Assembly (NCBI GenBank): GCA_009760855.2
Contig: WPIO01000058.1
Span: 1,721,501-1,785,000, forward strand
Reading direction: 5' to 3'
Length of the DNA: 63,500 bases
Source of the DNA: Cristatella mucedo
Lineage: Eukaryota; Bryozoa; Phylactolaemata; Cristatellidae
The position numbers were made by a program, and so were the translations under genes. Shown piece by piece: positions 37,353 through 49,522 of this stretch (the stretch's first letter is position 1; each line of letters begins with the position of its first letter). The notes below the pieces were generated by a model. The model saw only the letters and a program-made list of their open reading frames with translations. It did no database searches and had not been told where the DNA came from.

Positions 37353-38095
37353 ACTAGAACTTTTGTTGAAACGCATAATAACAAACACGGGTGTCACTTC
37401 TGGTTTATAGAGGTTTTAGCACGGTGTAGGTTTTTTATTGTTTGCATATTTTGCTGAATGTATTCAATAGTCAAAAATTGGGATTGCATGTGTAACATAT
37501 ATTTCTACTAAAAGGAAAGAAGAAGAAAAATTATATTGAGCACAGCTGCTCCTGCTCGCTTAGTCAATCACTTCTTCTGCTTAGCTTCGCTTCGTACTTG
37601 CATAACCTCGTTTGTCATCGCTGCTGTAATTCATCCGGCGTAGGCTTGAATATATGCGGCTGGGTAGGTGGTGGTTAATTAGCCAGTAACCGGGAAGAGA
37701 ATTTAGGGATATTTTATGTTCTTTGGCGGGAAAATACCGCTAAGAAATACACGTTTGCATTTTTAACTCTTGAATGAGCGGAACAGAGCGCCAAGCAGTA
37801 GCTCTACAGAGCGTTTGCACCTGTCGAAGAGTGGCCAGCCTGATATATCGTGTTTACGGCAATCAGTTTACTATTTCCGTACTGATTAATAGCATTATCA
37901 GGTCTACGAGAGGACTTTATCGTAGTTGGCCGTTTAGTTATAGCCCGAATGCCTAAAGAGCAACCGCACGAGGTTGGCCCGCTCGGGCAACATCCAAAGG
38001 CTTCAGGAGCCACACGTTTCTATATAGTGGCTTGATTCGCAAAAGAATACCCAATTGGATGATATATAAGTCAATGATGCCAAACGACTTGAGAC
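37353..38095. other. No feature recognised
   Basis: Nothing I can support in this stretch. Confidence 0.5.
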
Positions 38096-38097
38096 AC

Positions 38098-38216
38098 AGC
38101 GAGAATATGAGAAAGAGTGAGAGAGATAAATGAGAGAGAAAGAGAGGGAGAGAGAGAGATAGTGAGAGAAATTGAGACATGGCGAGAAGTAGGGAGAGGC
38201 AGAGACAGAGAGAGAA

Positions 38217-38292
<76 letters not shown>

Positions 38293-38367
38293 ATGAGAAA
38301 GAAAGAGAGGGAGAGAGAGAGAGAGAGAGATAGTGGGAGAAATAGAGACACGGCGAGAAATAGGGAG

Positions 38368-38420
<53 letters not shown>

Positions 38421-38480
38421 GACAGAGAGGGAGGAGAGAGGTGATAGGGGTGAAAGAAAGAGAGAGAGTGAGGAGACAAA
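38098..38480. repeat. (GA)n-rich simple-repeat block with higher-order duplication
   Basis: Nearly 400 bases of GAGA repeats. A larger unit (GAGAGATAAATGAGA ... GAGACATGGCGAGAAGTAGG) occurs twice, at about 38124-38200 and 38284-38370, so part of the block has been duplicated. Confidence 0.93.
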
Positions 38481-38990
38481 AATTGAGTGTGAGAGAGTTT
38501 GTTATAATATATGCTCTAGTCTCTCCTAAGTGTAGCAGTCATTGCGACATCAGTTAAGTGCAGAGTCTTTGGATTCTCGCCCTTATAACTATTAGTGGTC
38601 GCTTGTAGATTCGGTAGAGTGTCTGGTTAAATAAGAGTGGGTGCTTGAGTATATGTAATCAACCCTTATTGCATACTGTCAGGATTATTTTAAATCCGAA
38701 CCCACCTCAATTCTATAGATTTTTCATCTCACGAAAGCGCAGACCAAGCTGCGTGACCCACACCTGTTTTAACCGATAGGAAATACAAGCGTGAGGCAGC
38801 TCTATGCCATAAAGCACAAACCAAGCTCGTGTGGCTTTAGACCCGAGCGGTGGAAACCCATATTGTCTCTAGGCTTCCTCTGAGACAATGCTTGTACATC
38901 GACAGGATATCGGCTGGCGAACGTCCGGTATGTAATTCAACATCTTTATCTCGGTCTCTGCCCCCAGTCTCTGTTGCTAAGTATGTGTTG
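38481..38990. other. No feature recognised
   Basis: Nothing I can support between the two simple-repeat blocks. Confidence 0.5.
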
Positions 38991-38991
38991 C

Positions 38992-39265
<274 letters not shown>

Positions 39266-40010
39266 AGTGCACAGCACGCCAGGTTAGCATTGACCGTAAC
39301 TTGGCAACATGCCTCGATTTCGATTAACACGGCGTACCTGCTTACTTCCGGCAGCTAATTCAGACTGAAACAAGGCCTTTGAGCCAGTTTCGGTTGACAA
39401 GGTCCGGTCTGAGGCTGAACGTGAGTATTAAAATTGCGTAATACCGCCACAGTTTCTTTAGGAGACCACTAGAGGCATCGTAGCTGCGCCTGCGGAACTT
39501 TAAAACAGGGTCCTTATGAACCTCTCTCCCGGCGGCGGCCGCAGAACTATCTTGGCGTGGGATAGATATCTGCGGGTATTGCCAACCATGATGAAAATCC
39601 TGGCTTCGCCTCAGCACCCATTCGCACCATTCACACGCACATTTATAGCCAGTTATAATATAGAAAACTACCATGATAGTTTACCGCAATAGATGTTGCT
39701 GGCAAGCCGGTCATGCATTTTCGTCTTGCCCCTTTAGCCATGTAGGCGGGGCTAGACCCACAAATGATAACAAATTATAGCGTAAAGTCACAGTTTTTTC
39801 TCGAAAAGAACTCACCGGTGACTCATAAACTGAAATTAAGACCTAATTTTTTCCGCTGGCGATGGTCGGTAGCTGTAGGAATGGGGGAGGCCCTTGTCGT
39901 TCCCCGGCTGTATGGGGGAATGCCCCGCCCCCTTTGGCTCCACCACTGGAGGATGTGCACATTTCTGCTCAAGCGCGGGAACTAGGTTCCTCCTCGGATC
40001 AAATAGAAGG
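39266..40010. other. No feature recognised
   Basis: Nothing I can support in this stretch. Confidence 0.5.
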
Positions 40011-40013
40011 TTT

Positions 40014-40095
40014 ATGTATATATACATATATACATATATATATATATGTGTGTATATATATATATATGTATATATATATATGTATGTATATATTA

Positions 40096-40139
<44 letters not shown>

Positions 40140-40140
40140 A
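40014..40140. repeat. (AT)n microsatellite with TATG/TATAC interruptions
   Basis: About 125 bases of alternating A and T with regular G or C interruptions; Tyr/Ile open frames are artefacts. Confidence 0.95.
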
Positions 40141-40484
40141 ACCACTAATAGCATTAAATCGCTATCCCTAACCGTAGCTTGCCAGTGGCTCGACAACAGA
40201 CCTATCGCTTTCTGAATAATAGGAGCAAGTTCAGCCACCACCTGCACCTGGTCTTGCGAGCTAGGGAAAATTTTGTTTGCAGGATTAGGAATCCTCCAGG
40301 CTGGTATTCTATGTAAGTTATCGCGAATTTCTTTCAGTCAAAAAGTAAAGTACAGCGTTTTAAAATGGTTTTTTGGGATTAAAAGTAAAGATGAACTGAT
40401 TCAGCAGTCTCATTAATTCAGCTGCTGCGAATTAATAACTAATATCACCCCGCTTTCAATTTAAAATAAATGATTGTAATTTCG

Positions 40485-40548
40485 GTAAGTAAACCACGTC
40501 CTGCTCAGCAAAGTGCAATCACTTTACCACTAGACCATAACACTAGTG
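40485..40548 (-). mobile_element. Possible tRNA-like SINE head
   Basis: On this strand TGGTCTAGTGGTAAAGTGAT is a good A-box context, followed by TGCACTTTGCTGAGCAGGAC. The B-box is not preserved. Confidence 0.4.
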
Positions 40549-40914
40549 GGCAGGGTCTGCACATCTCTCAGCTCAATTTTGCCGGAGCAAACTGGTATTA
40601 GTTCGTCAAAAGAAAGCAGTTGTATCGGCTCATACAAATTTCAAACTTGCTCGTTCTTCAATCTGGGCAGTGCCCCATGAGTATGCCCCTCTCTAAGCAG
40701 TAATATCTAAGCAATAAACATTTGACACGTGAAACAAAATTATAAGAAAGCACTGATAGACAGGCCAGTTTAGCCACTAGAAAGAGCAGAGCTGTGGGTC
40801 AAATGACACTTGTGACCCTTAGCACTAGGAGGGCTGCAATCAATGCTGCTCGCCAAATAATACTGCATCCCAGACTCCTTGACGTAGGCTTTTTCAGGCT
40901 ATGGTCTCTGGTGG

Positions 40915-41955
40915 CTCGGCCAGCCAGCCAGCCTCCCTGCATAATCGAACTGCGATACAGCTACCGTTTCATTATTAAGCTTTGCACAACCGTATTTTTA
41001 TTTAACACTATAGAAAACAGTTTTCCAGTTTTAGCCATAAAAACTTCATTCAATTGCGTATGTATCTTCCCACACAATGACCCTGGCCGCCGTGCAATTT
41101 AGAGCTGCGATGCAGCTACCATTTCCATAATAGACGTCATGCAACAGCGTTTTCGATTCCAAATTATAGGCAACAGTGTTCCGGGTTTACAACCGAATTT
41201 CATGGCCTGGGGCATTCGCGTTCTGATGCTATCGCTTCCAATGGGCCTGGCCCGCCAGCCTCCCTACATACATAAACTACAATACAGCTGCTATTTCTAC
41301 GATAAGTAATGGGCAACTGCGATTTTGTCTTCACCTTATCGAAGACAGTATTATGGATTAGCCAACCAAACTTCGCAGAATAGGATACGACCGTTCTCAT
41401 GCTATAACCTATGATGGCCGGGCCAGCCAGGCTCCCTACATGTTCGAAGTGTGGTATAGCTACTTTGTCCATTATAGGCGTAGCGCAACTTCGGCTTTAA
41501 TTCCCCAATATAGAAAACAGTGCTTTGGGTTCACCTTCAAAAATAATTCATGTGACTGCGAACGGGTGTTCTAATGCTATGGCTTTCTATGACCCGGCCC
41601 GATGTAATTTATCTCCGTCTTTAACTCTACAAAGCCATGAAGACTATGTGGGTGTTATGCAGGAAGGTTTGGCACTCACAGCCTAAGCGACTTTCAGTAC
41701 CCATACGGTAGCCAACAGACTTCATCTCAAGCAACAAAGATTAAGTGGGACAGCCAGCCTCACTACATGTTCGAACTGTGCTACAGCTTTTATTTCCGCA
41801 ATACGCATACAGCAACTGCGGCTTCGATTCCACGGTACAGAAAACAGTGCTCGGGATTTAGCCACTAAATTCTTTGACGTTACACATTCATTTGCAATGG
41901 TGTTCCTACGTCTTGCACCTTAGCATTCTGATGCCATGGCCTCCAACAGTCTGGT
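40915..41955 (+). repeat. Tandem array of about 160-180 bp units (five, decayed)
   Basis: Each unit contains GCCAGCCTCCCTACAT, then GAACTGCGATACAGCTAC, TTTCCATAATA, a GATTCC..TATAGAAAACAGTG block, a GGTTTAGCC block and TTCTGATGCTATGGCCTC. The GAACTGCG block recurs at about 40943, 41102, 41274, 41446 and 41773. The first spacings are about 159, 172 and 172; the last is longer because a family 2 LINE end (41605-41745) interrupts it. It is a diverged minisatellite or satellite fragment; no protein frame persists across units. Confidence 0.8.
41605..41745 (-). mobile_element. LINE family 2 3' end inside the tandem array
   Basis: ATCTCCGTCTTTAACTCTAC, then CCATGAAGACTATGTGGGTG and GCCAACAGACTTCATCTCAA match the 3' end of the family 2 copy at 54222-56990. 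Confidence 0.8.
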
Positions 41956-41956
41956 G

Positions 41957-43580
41957 GATGAAACCCATCCCACGTAACACAGATTGAACACGATCGGGCA
42001 AGTACGATTAGAATCGCACCAGTGCCTCGTCTGCCAAACCGATCTTTTCCAGAATGTTCAAGTGATAAATCGCGATCAACAGTGTCAAATAGAGCTGATA
42101 AATCCAGAAGGGCTATGGCGGTGACATTTACTTTGTTTTTGCTGCATAGAATGTCATTCGTTATCCGGATGAATGCATTTTCAGTGGCATGGTGTTGTTG
42201 CAGTGCCGACTGAATTTAACCAGAAAACTCATTCTTTTAATGTCTGCTAGAAGCTGCTTAGCAACAATCTTTTTGAGAATCTTTGATAGTAAAGAAACAA
42301 GGGAAACTAGACTATAATTCTCTAAGATCTCTGAATATAATCCAGGCTTTTAAGTATTGAACGTTCGTCGATTAGAAAGACTTGGGAACAGCTCCATTAT
42401 CCGAAGAAGCCGTAAAAATCCTTAACAAATATGTCACGGCTGGGCTAATTGTTCTGCTAGTGAAGACCACAGGGTTAATAGTGTAGGGTCTTGGGGAGAG
42501 CAGCTCTTGTTACTTGACTTTAATTAGGCAGCCACATCGCATGCAGGAATCTCGTAAAATCTACTAATGAAGGACAAAGATTGCCAATAAACAATCGCTC
42601 TGTTCGGACGGGGATTTATGGAAACACACATATTTTCAACTTGGATAGTAAACAAGACTGAAAACTTGATGGCCGAACCATTATTATTTGGAGATCGATG
42701 CCTATCGGAGTTGGAAAGTGAAAATTTCACCCTCTTATAAATAATGTTTGCCTCAGACGGGCAGGATTTCAGTTTTCAAGTGAAAACAGAAGCCCTGGTT
42801 TTTCATAGCTTCCAGTTGTAGACTCGGAGACAGCCTTTGCGATTGGCTATACCGTCGTAAGACTTAAACTTCTTAATGCGGCATTTAAGCCTGTGCTTAG
42901 CATGGTCTATCTTGAATTTTTCAAATAATTAAAAGGAGTTTCATTGATTGTCTATTCAGGCAGAATCTACTTGAGCATGTTCCTAGTTGCACTTATTTTT
43001 CATGATCACAGCTTCTATGAGGGTATCGAGGCTGTCGGCCGAGTCTGTGTGCAGATCAAGAAGACATGCATCACAGACAGATTCAAAAAATTCTCGAAGT
43101 CAATGTTTTTAAGTGCAATCTTGCACGCACGACTAACCGGAAGAGTAAACGAGACTGGGTCGATCTGAGATGTTCTGTGAGCACACATCAAGGTCAGTGG
43201 GGCCGAGGTGCTAATAGATAACGATATTCCAAGATATGGCCACCAATATGAGAACGAGATCCAGGATATGGCCACCAACATGAGTTATTTAGTTAACGTT
43301 ATTGATCAAACTTAAGCTCTCAAGATAGTCAAGAAATAAAATGACCAGACTTTTGCTGCGGTTTTCACCATGCACTTTTGAAGTGTCGTGCAATCAATAA
43401 TGGCCTGTCTTGCAAATATTTTGGTGGGCAACTCCAAACGCTCTTCCGCGAGCAATATTGAACAGCAACGCGGAGGTCTGTAGATCAAAAGTGTGAGAGG
43501 CCTGGTCCTTGATGGGCACCTGATAACATTTGATTCAAATGATGTACCATGTGAAAAACTTTCTTTGAGTTGCTTAGCAA
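41957..43580 (-). mobile_element. LINE family 2 copy, internal part, decayed
   Basis: The sequence matches the reverse-transcriptase and endonuclease portion of the copy at 54222-56990, starting at the ACACGGATTGAACACGATC region. Recognisable pieces are the AFDTIDHE equivalent near 42060-42110, and FSHGTSFESNVIRCPSRTRP with LIYRPP near 43460-43560 (endonuclease). Many stops and frameshifts are present. The stretch between this and the 3' end at 41605-41745 is missing. Confidence 0.75.
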
Positions 43581-43724
43581 CTATTATTCTATAAATGCAT
43601 TGCTGAAGCTGCTTACGATAGACGTACTCTTGAAACGCATCGTTGGTAGAAGCATTCAAATTGCACAAACTAATGTCACTGGGGTCCTTATAATTGAAGC
43701 ATCTGGACCGTGGATGCATATACT

Positions 43725-44560
43725 AAATTTAAAATGGTTTTAATCTTTGAATCTTCAAGTCCATTACGGGTATTTCGCCTGTCGCTATGTGTTGTTGCTC
43801 TAAGTATTTGAGAATAAGAGGGTTCTTCATTTCTTCTCCAAGCAGCCTTGATTGCAGGTGCTGTGAAATGCAGAACAATTCACACTTTTAAAGAGTGAAC
43901 GCGAGGTAAATGTATATTTCCCTTTAGGGATGACCGGGGCTCCGGAATACCCACACTTTCCCTATGGCATATTATAACGCTATGCAGACGGTATAGAATC
44001 CCTATGGCTGATGCTTTTGCTTTACTCGCTAGTATCGGCTCCAGGTAGAATTCAATCAAAGCTTCCGCTCGTTCTGAATGCGTTTTTCAAAGAGGAAACT
44101 GAAACACAAGGTCGTAGTACATTGGTAATTTAGGCATGCACAACTACTCGATATTGCAAAGAGGCTTGTCTAATGCTACTGGGTGCTGGTAGAGTACCTG
44201 GACGGTTCCGTTTTGCTTTTACTGGCGTTATAATCTTTATAAGCTTTGTAATGATACTTCCTAATAAACCTACGAGATTTCTTGATTTCGAGGATTCTCC
44301 CAAATGGAGATTCTTGATGTATGCTCATGCGTATGAAGGCATCGCTGGAGAATTTCAACCGACTCAAGTCAGAGAGTCTCCAGTAAAATTCGGCCCGTGC
44401 CTTCATTCTCCGATGACGTATTTATGTTTTCGTCTCAATCTGATTATTTATGGGTTCATATTACATGCACTCTTGCCTGAAGCTTGAACTTTATTTAAGG
44501 GAAGTCTAAAATGCACGTGGTGCCATCCTGTGTATTGCCGAAGATTCCATAACCTATTAT
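43725..44560 (+). promoter_or_regulatory. Sequence upstream of paralog 2, duplicated from 5020-5627
   Basis: This is the second copy of the region that precedes paralog 1. Shared blocks occur in the same order as at 5020-5627, separated by small insertions and deletions. It is now about 1.3 kb from exon 1 because a SINE (44618-44740) and a LINE (44795-45872) lie in between. It marks the left end of the duplicated unit. The open frame at 44173-44487 has no homologue in the first copy's frame and is probably not coding. Confidence 0.45.
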
Positions 44561-44617
44561 AGGCTTTTACTTCTAAAAAAAGAAAAAAATCCAAGCTGAT
44601 TCAACAGCTTCTTTTTG

Positions 44618-44740
44618 TATAGCGACAGAAGAGACTTTATTGCTATCTCCACCACTTGCAGTGGCGATAAAGGATCGCCCACCGCAGGAATCGAACCCAC
44701 GACCTCGGGACCGAGGTCGTGAAAGCAACTACACGAGTGT
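44618..44740 (-). mobile_element. SINE-B copy
   Basis: On this strand GTCGTGGGTTCGATTCCTGC contains a perfect B-box (GGTTCGATTCC). It is followed by the family body GTGGGCGATCCTTTATCGCC, ACTGCAAGTGGTGGAGATAG and the end TCTTCTGTCGCTATACAAA. The A-box side is degraded. Confidence 0.8.
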
Positions 44741-44794
44741 CAAAGAGCGCCTTCATAATACGACCACCGCTGAGAACATTAGTCGTTGCAGTCG

Positions 44795-45872
44795 AGTTGC
44801 AGATGGCACTCAGTTGTAACATTGCTTTGATCCCTCCCAGCCTTCGAGCACCGCGAATTCTCTCAATTACCTTGCTGCATGTATTGATGACATCCCAACA
44901 TGGATGGCAGTAAATACTCTTAAACTAAACGATGGTAACACTAAATTATTAGTTATGGGCCAACCCAGTTGGATTTGGAAATTGGAAAGGCTAACGCTCG
45001 AAATTTGCTCTGTCAGCATATTTCCTGTTGAATAAGCTCGAAACCTAGGTGTTATTTTTCAAAGTGGCTTCTCGTTAGACGGTCACATTAGCTCCACAAT
45101 CAAGTCCGCCTTCTTTCAGATTCATTACATTGCTAAAATTTGGCTCGTTTAGATTAGGAAACCACGTCAAAGTTGGTCCATGCAATTGTGGCATCCCGTC
45201 TTGACTTCTGTAACTCACTGCTTGCTGGCCTACTGGCGTGTGTAATCAGGCGATTACAGCTGGTGCAAAACTTTGCAGCTAGGCTTGTCTGTCGAGAGCG
45301 TCGCAGTTGCCACATCACACCACTTCTTGACGACCTTCGCTGGCTACCAGTCAAACAACGGATAGACTTCAGAGTTTTTTAGCTCAATTTTGGTCACTTC
45401 ATTCTTTGGCTCCAGCCTATCTCTTAGATGTACTTCTCCACCAGGCCAAGCATCGTACCACCTGCTTTTCGGAATCCAACAGTTTACCAATACCTCGTAC
45501 AAATCTCAAATTCTTTGAAGACCGTGAGTTTAGTTTGTATGCTGCCAAAGCCTGGAACTCACTACCAACTTGCGTCAGAACATTCCCTTACTTGACCACA
45601 TTTAAAAGTAACTTGTACACACACTTATTTAGGACAGCATTTAGTGGGTCTCTGTGATTCGTCCTCGATGTGCCTATGCATGCTGCCACTAACCACACTT
45701 GCATGCTGACCCTGTGCGTGTGACACCGAACAATGTTATTCATGTTGCTTATCAAGCATGATATTACTCACCATTCAATTGGGTTTCCCTTTGCAACAAA
45801 TGTAAGGCGCATCGAAAAACATATAAGTTTTCTAAAGGCACTTCATTAAGTGCATTATTATTATTATTATTA
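44795..45872 (+). mobile_element. LINE family 1 copy abutting paralog 2 exon 1
   Basis: The sequence runs from the region just after the active site (FDPSQPSS equivalent near 44830) through HAIVASRLDFCNSLLAG (45173-45240), KQRIDFRV and KAWNSLPTCVRT to the 3' UTR, hairpin relic and ATT tail at 45853-45872. Frameshifts break it. Its tail ends about 16 bases before paralog 2 exon 1. Confidence 0.88.
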
Positions 45873-45888
45873 CTACCTTGCTTTGTAG

Positions 45889-46106
45889 GCTCTGTTGCTG
45901 CTTCACATGGATATGAATGCTGCTGCTGCTACGACGAAGCCCGTGCTGCCACCCATATCTGGTACGCCGAGTGTCGAATCCAGCACCTCGACTAATGAAG
46001 ATGCATTGTCCTCGAAACTACAGAGAGCACGGACGGCGTTGGCGGCTCTGCATCAAGCCAGCGACGGTTTTGTGACCAATCCCTCAGCGTGCACCCAGAT
46101 CATAGA
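45889..46106 (+). CDS. Paralog 2 exon 1: N-terminal tail
   Basis: A TTTGTAG acceptor at 45882-45888 precedes the exon. The first in-frame ATG is at 45907, followed by a second at 45913, then a run of alanines, a Pro/Ser/Thr-rich stretch and a helix ending TNPSACTQIIE, matching paralog 1. The donor GTAAGT follows 46106 in phase 2. Translation likely starts at 45907, making 45889-45906 the end of the 5' UTR. A family 1 LINE ends about 16 bases before the exon, so the acceptor region borders foreign sequence. Coding starts about 20 residues earlier than the first ATG of paralog 1. Confidence 0.72.
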
Positions 46107-46194
46107 GTAAGTAGCACAGCTACTAGTGGCGGCGGCTGCTGATGGGATGTGTTTCCGTGGCTTTGCTTGCTCGTGAGCGCCTCAGGAGTTTGTA

Positions 46195-47790
46195 TTGGGT
46201 GAGCGTATACGGATCGCCTTTTCGAACTACCGTCCAGTCTCTATTCTACCATTCCTATCAAAGACACTGTAACGGGTCGTGGCAGGCCAGCTGAACTCAC
46301 ATATCGAAACCTCACACCTTGCTAGTAAGTTCCAGTCTGGCTTTAGAGCTAATCGCATTGCTTCGGGTATACAACGACCTACTTAGGAATGCAGACGTGG
46401 GTAGAGTGTCTCTGCTAGCTTTGCTCGATCTTTCGGCAGCTTTTGGTACCATCGATCACAAAGTTCTTCTAGAGCGCCTCTCATCTCGCCTGGGCATTAC
46501 TGGCACTGCTCTGCAGTGGTTCAGGTCCTATCTCAGTGGCAGACTCCAGAGTATTGACGCGAATGGACAAAGATTATCTGAAGTACCTCTGAAATATGGA
46601 GTACCTCAGGGCTCCGTGCTAGGTCCGGTTCTTTTCACGGTTTATACTCTCCCTCTTGCTGATGCAATTGCCAAGCACAATCTAGGCTTTCACTTCTATG
46701 TGGATGACACTCAATAGTACCTTTGCTTTGATCCCTCTCAGCCTTCGAGCACCTCAAATTCTCTCAACTCACTTGATGCATGCATTGATGACATCTGCAC
46801 ATGGATGGCAGCAAATTTTCAAAAACTAAACGATGATAAAACTAACTTACTTGTTATAGGCAAACTCAGTGTGATTCAGAGATTGGAAAGGCTGACTCTC
46901 AAAATTGGCTCTCCCAGCATATCTCCAGTTGAATCAGCTCGAAATCTAGGTGTCATATTCCAAAGCGACCTGTCGTTAGACGACCATTTGAGCTCGACAG
47001 TTAAATCTGCCTATTTTCAGCTTCATAACACTGCTAAAATTCGGGCTTGTTTAGATAAGGATACGACATCTAAGTTGGTCCATGCATTCGTGACATCCCG
47101 TCTCGACTTCTGCAACTCACTGCTTGCTGGCCTACCAGCACGTGCGATCAGGCAATTGCAGCTGGTGCAAAACTCAGCACCTAGGCTTGTCTGTCGTGAG
47201 CGTCCCAGTTGCCACATTACTCAGCTTCTCGCCCACCTGCACTGGCTACCAGTCAAGCAACGGCTTGACTTCAAGGTTTTGTCGCTCACTTTTAGGTCCC
47301 TTCATTCTATGGCTCCAACCTATCTCTCCGACATACTCCCCCATCAGGCCAAGCATCGTACCACCCGCTTTTCGGAATCCAATAGTCTACAAATACCTCG
47401 TACAAACCTCAAATCCTTTGGAGACCGTGCATTAGTTCATATGCTCCCAAAGCCTGGAACCCTCCCGACCCGCGTCAGAACATCCTCTGACCTGACCACG
47501 GTTAAAAGGAACTAAAAGACACACCTATTTAGAACAGCATTTAGTGGGTCCATGTGATTCTTCCCTGATGTGTGTATGTGTGCTGACACCGTGCATGCTG
47601 CCACTAAGCACATTTGCATGCTGACCCTGTGCATGTCCCCCTTAAACATCTTATTCACTTTGCTTGTTTTTCAAGCATGATTTTACTTACCATTCAATTG
47701 CATATCCCTTAGCAGCAAATGTAAAGCGCCTAGAAAGAGATTAATTTCTCTGAGGGCGCTTTATCAAGTGCATTATTATTAATATTAGTA
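46195..47790 (+). mobile_element. LINE family 1 copy with most of the reverse transcriptase
   Basis: This is the longest family 1 copy. It starts at FRTTVQSLF-like sequence equivalent to NYRPVS. It then shows [40 protein letters not shown] and the active-site block FHFYVDDTQ, followed by a stop. A second frame (46805-47515) gives KLNDDKTNLLVIGKLSVIQR through PVKQRLDFKVLSL. The hairpin is at 47721-47763 and the tail follows. It sits in intron 1 of paralog 2, 90 bases after exon 1. Confidence 0.92.
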
Positions 47791-47827
47791 TTTATATAAT
47801 TTTCGAAGCCAAAACCGGTCCATTAAA

Positions 47828-47978
47828 ATAGGTTTATTTTCATAGCGACAGAAGAGCCTTAACTACTATCACCAATGCTTGCATTGTTCAATAAAGGATC
47901 GCCCACTGCAGCACTCCAGCCCACGACCTGGATTGTGAAGAGCCAGCGTCCTACCCCTGAGCTAAGACCAAGAGACGA
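47828..47978 (-). mobile_element. SINE-B copy with A-box
   Basis: On this strand TGGTCTTAGCTCAGGGGTAG is a good tRNA A-box region, followed by CCAGGTCGTGGGCTGGAGTG (damaged B-box), GCAGTGGGCGATCCTTTATT and the family end CTCTTCTGTCGCTATGAAAA. It is the best copy for the tRNA-like head. Confidence 0.8.
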
Positions 47979-48599
47979 AGGGGCAAGGCCACCGACCAGT
48001 TGACCATGAGATCGACAGAAATGGCCGCTTCAATGCAAATCATATACCCTAGATGCAGCTGTGCTGTGCAACTGTGTCTAGCTTAGTTTTTGGTAGTGGT
48101 ACCGTAGCAGGGGTTACATAAAAGCTGACGACCACCTGTTACCTATATATCATCTGGTTGTCTCCCATAAAATGAAGCTCGCCACACCATACGTAAATTT
48201 AAGTGTGGCAAGAAATATAGCAGTGTTATTAGCATGCTAAATCGGATTCTGAAAGAACGTCCTTCAATACAAACACAGCGAACTTAGCATGTGTCAGTTC
48301 TCTAGAAGCTGACCGATATCGGTTGAGCTGGTGCCTTGAAGTAAGGCTAGCGAATCATAGTGGCTTTGCTGGCATGCTCTGCCTGCACTGGATAACGACC
48401 GCAATGAAAAAAAGACCTATCTTACTTTAGCAAGTCCACATTGAATAACAACCACTGTCTATTCAACAACCACCAATTGCCTAAAGTCTGCTGAACCAGC
48501 AATAGTGGACGATTCTAAGCTCAAAGTCAAACCGACTGGATATCACGAGAATTGAGCTTTTTATAAAATTTTATCATTTAGTATTATAATATATCAGCC

Positions 48600-49013
48600 T
48601 CGTAATCATTATATATAACCTTAAATCCTTTGGAGACCGCGCATTTAGCTCGTATGCTCCCACAGCCTGGAACTCCCTCCCGACCTGCGTCAGAACATCC
48701 CCTGACCTGACCACATTTAAAAGAAACTTTAAAAACACACCTATTTAGGACAGCATTTAGTGGGTCCCTGTGATTCGTCCTTGTTGTGCTTATGCGTGCT
48801 GACACTGTTCATGCTGCCACTAACCACATTTGCATGCTGACCCTGTGCATGTCACCCCTAACCATATTATTCATTTTGTTTGTTTTTCAAGCATGATTTT
48901 ACTTACTATTCTATTGCGTATCACTTTGCAGCAAATGTAAAGCGCCTAGAAAGAGATTAAGTTCTCTGAGGGCGCTTTATCAAGTGCAATATTATTATTA
49001 TTATTATTATTAT
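48600..49013 (+). mobile_element. LINE family 1 3' part
   Basis: The sequence starts at the LKSFGDRAFSSYAP equivalent, runs through AWNSLPTCVRTSPDLTTFKR and the 3' UTR, and ends with a near-perfect hairpin at 48938-48980 and a long ATT tail. It lies in intron 1 of paralog 2. Confidence 0.9.
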
Positions 49014-49522
49014 AAAGAACTGCTAACAATCTCTCACCTATTCTTGTCTGGCTGACTGCAGCGCACCAAAGTTTCCTGAGTGCTGAGCTGAAATACGAGA
49101 GTGGTGTATTAGAGAGATTACTTGTAGACTTACTGCACTTAAGGTTTACTCGATATTGCTTTAAAAAAAAATTTCTTCTTCTTCTTAAGTAGATTAGAAA
49201 CTCTGTATTTCCCAATGTTTTTGTCGCGTAAGAACCTGCCAGCATCTCGACAGATGTCTCTCCGATCCCCTACGGTCGACGACGGCTTGCCCTCCCCGAC
49301 CGTCGGACGCTAATTTTGACTTTTGGTTTAAATTTACTTTGCCACTTTTTTCTCACCAGCTTGTGCATATCCAACTTAACGGTGTCCTAGCAGCGATTTC
49401 AGAATATTTATAGAAGTTTACTGAATGCCACCTCGAAAATGGCGCATCTCGGCATTTGTGCAGACAAATTTAACGCTTTTCGCAACGTTGTCTTGTTCGT
49501 TCATGCACTTATTTTGATTCAG
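49014..49522. other. End of paralog 2 intron 1
   Basis: No repeat recognised; ends in the acceptor TTTGATTCAG. Confidence 0.5.

Noticed and set aside
44173-44487. 104-residue open frame upstream of paralog 2
   Set aside because: The homologous region upstream of paralog 1 does not keep this frame, so it is unlikely to be coding.
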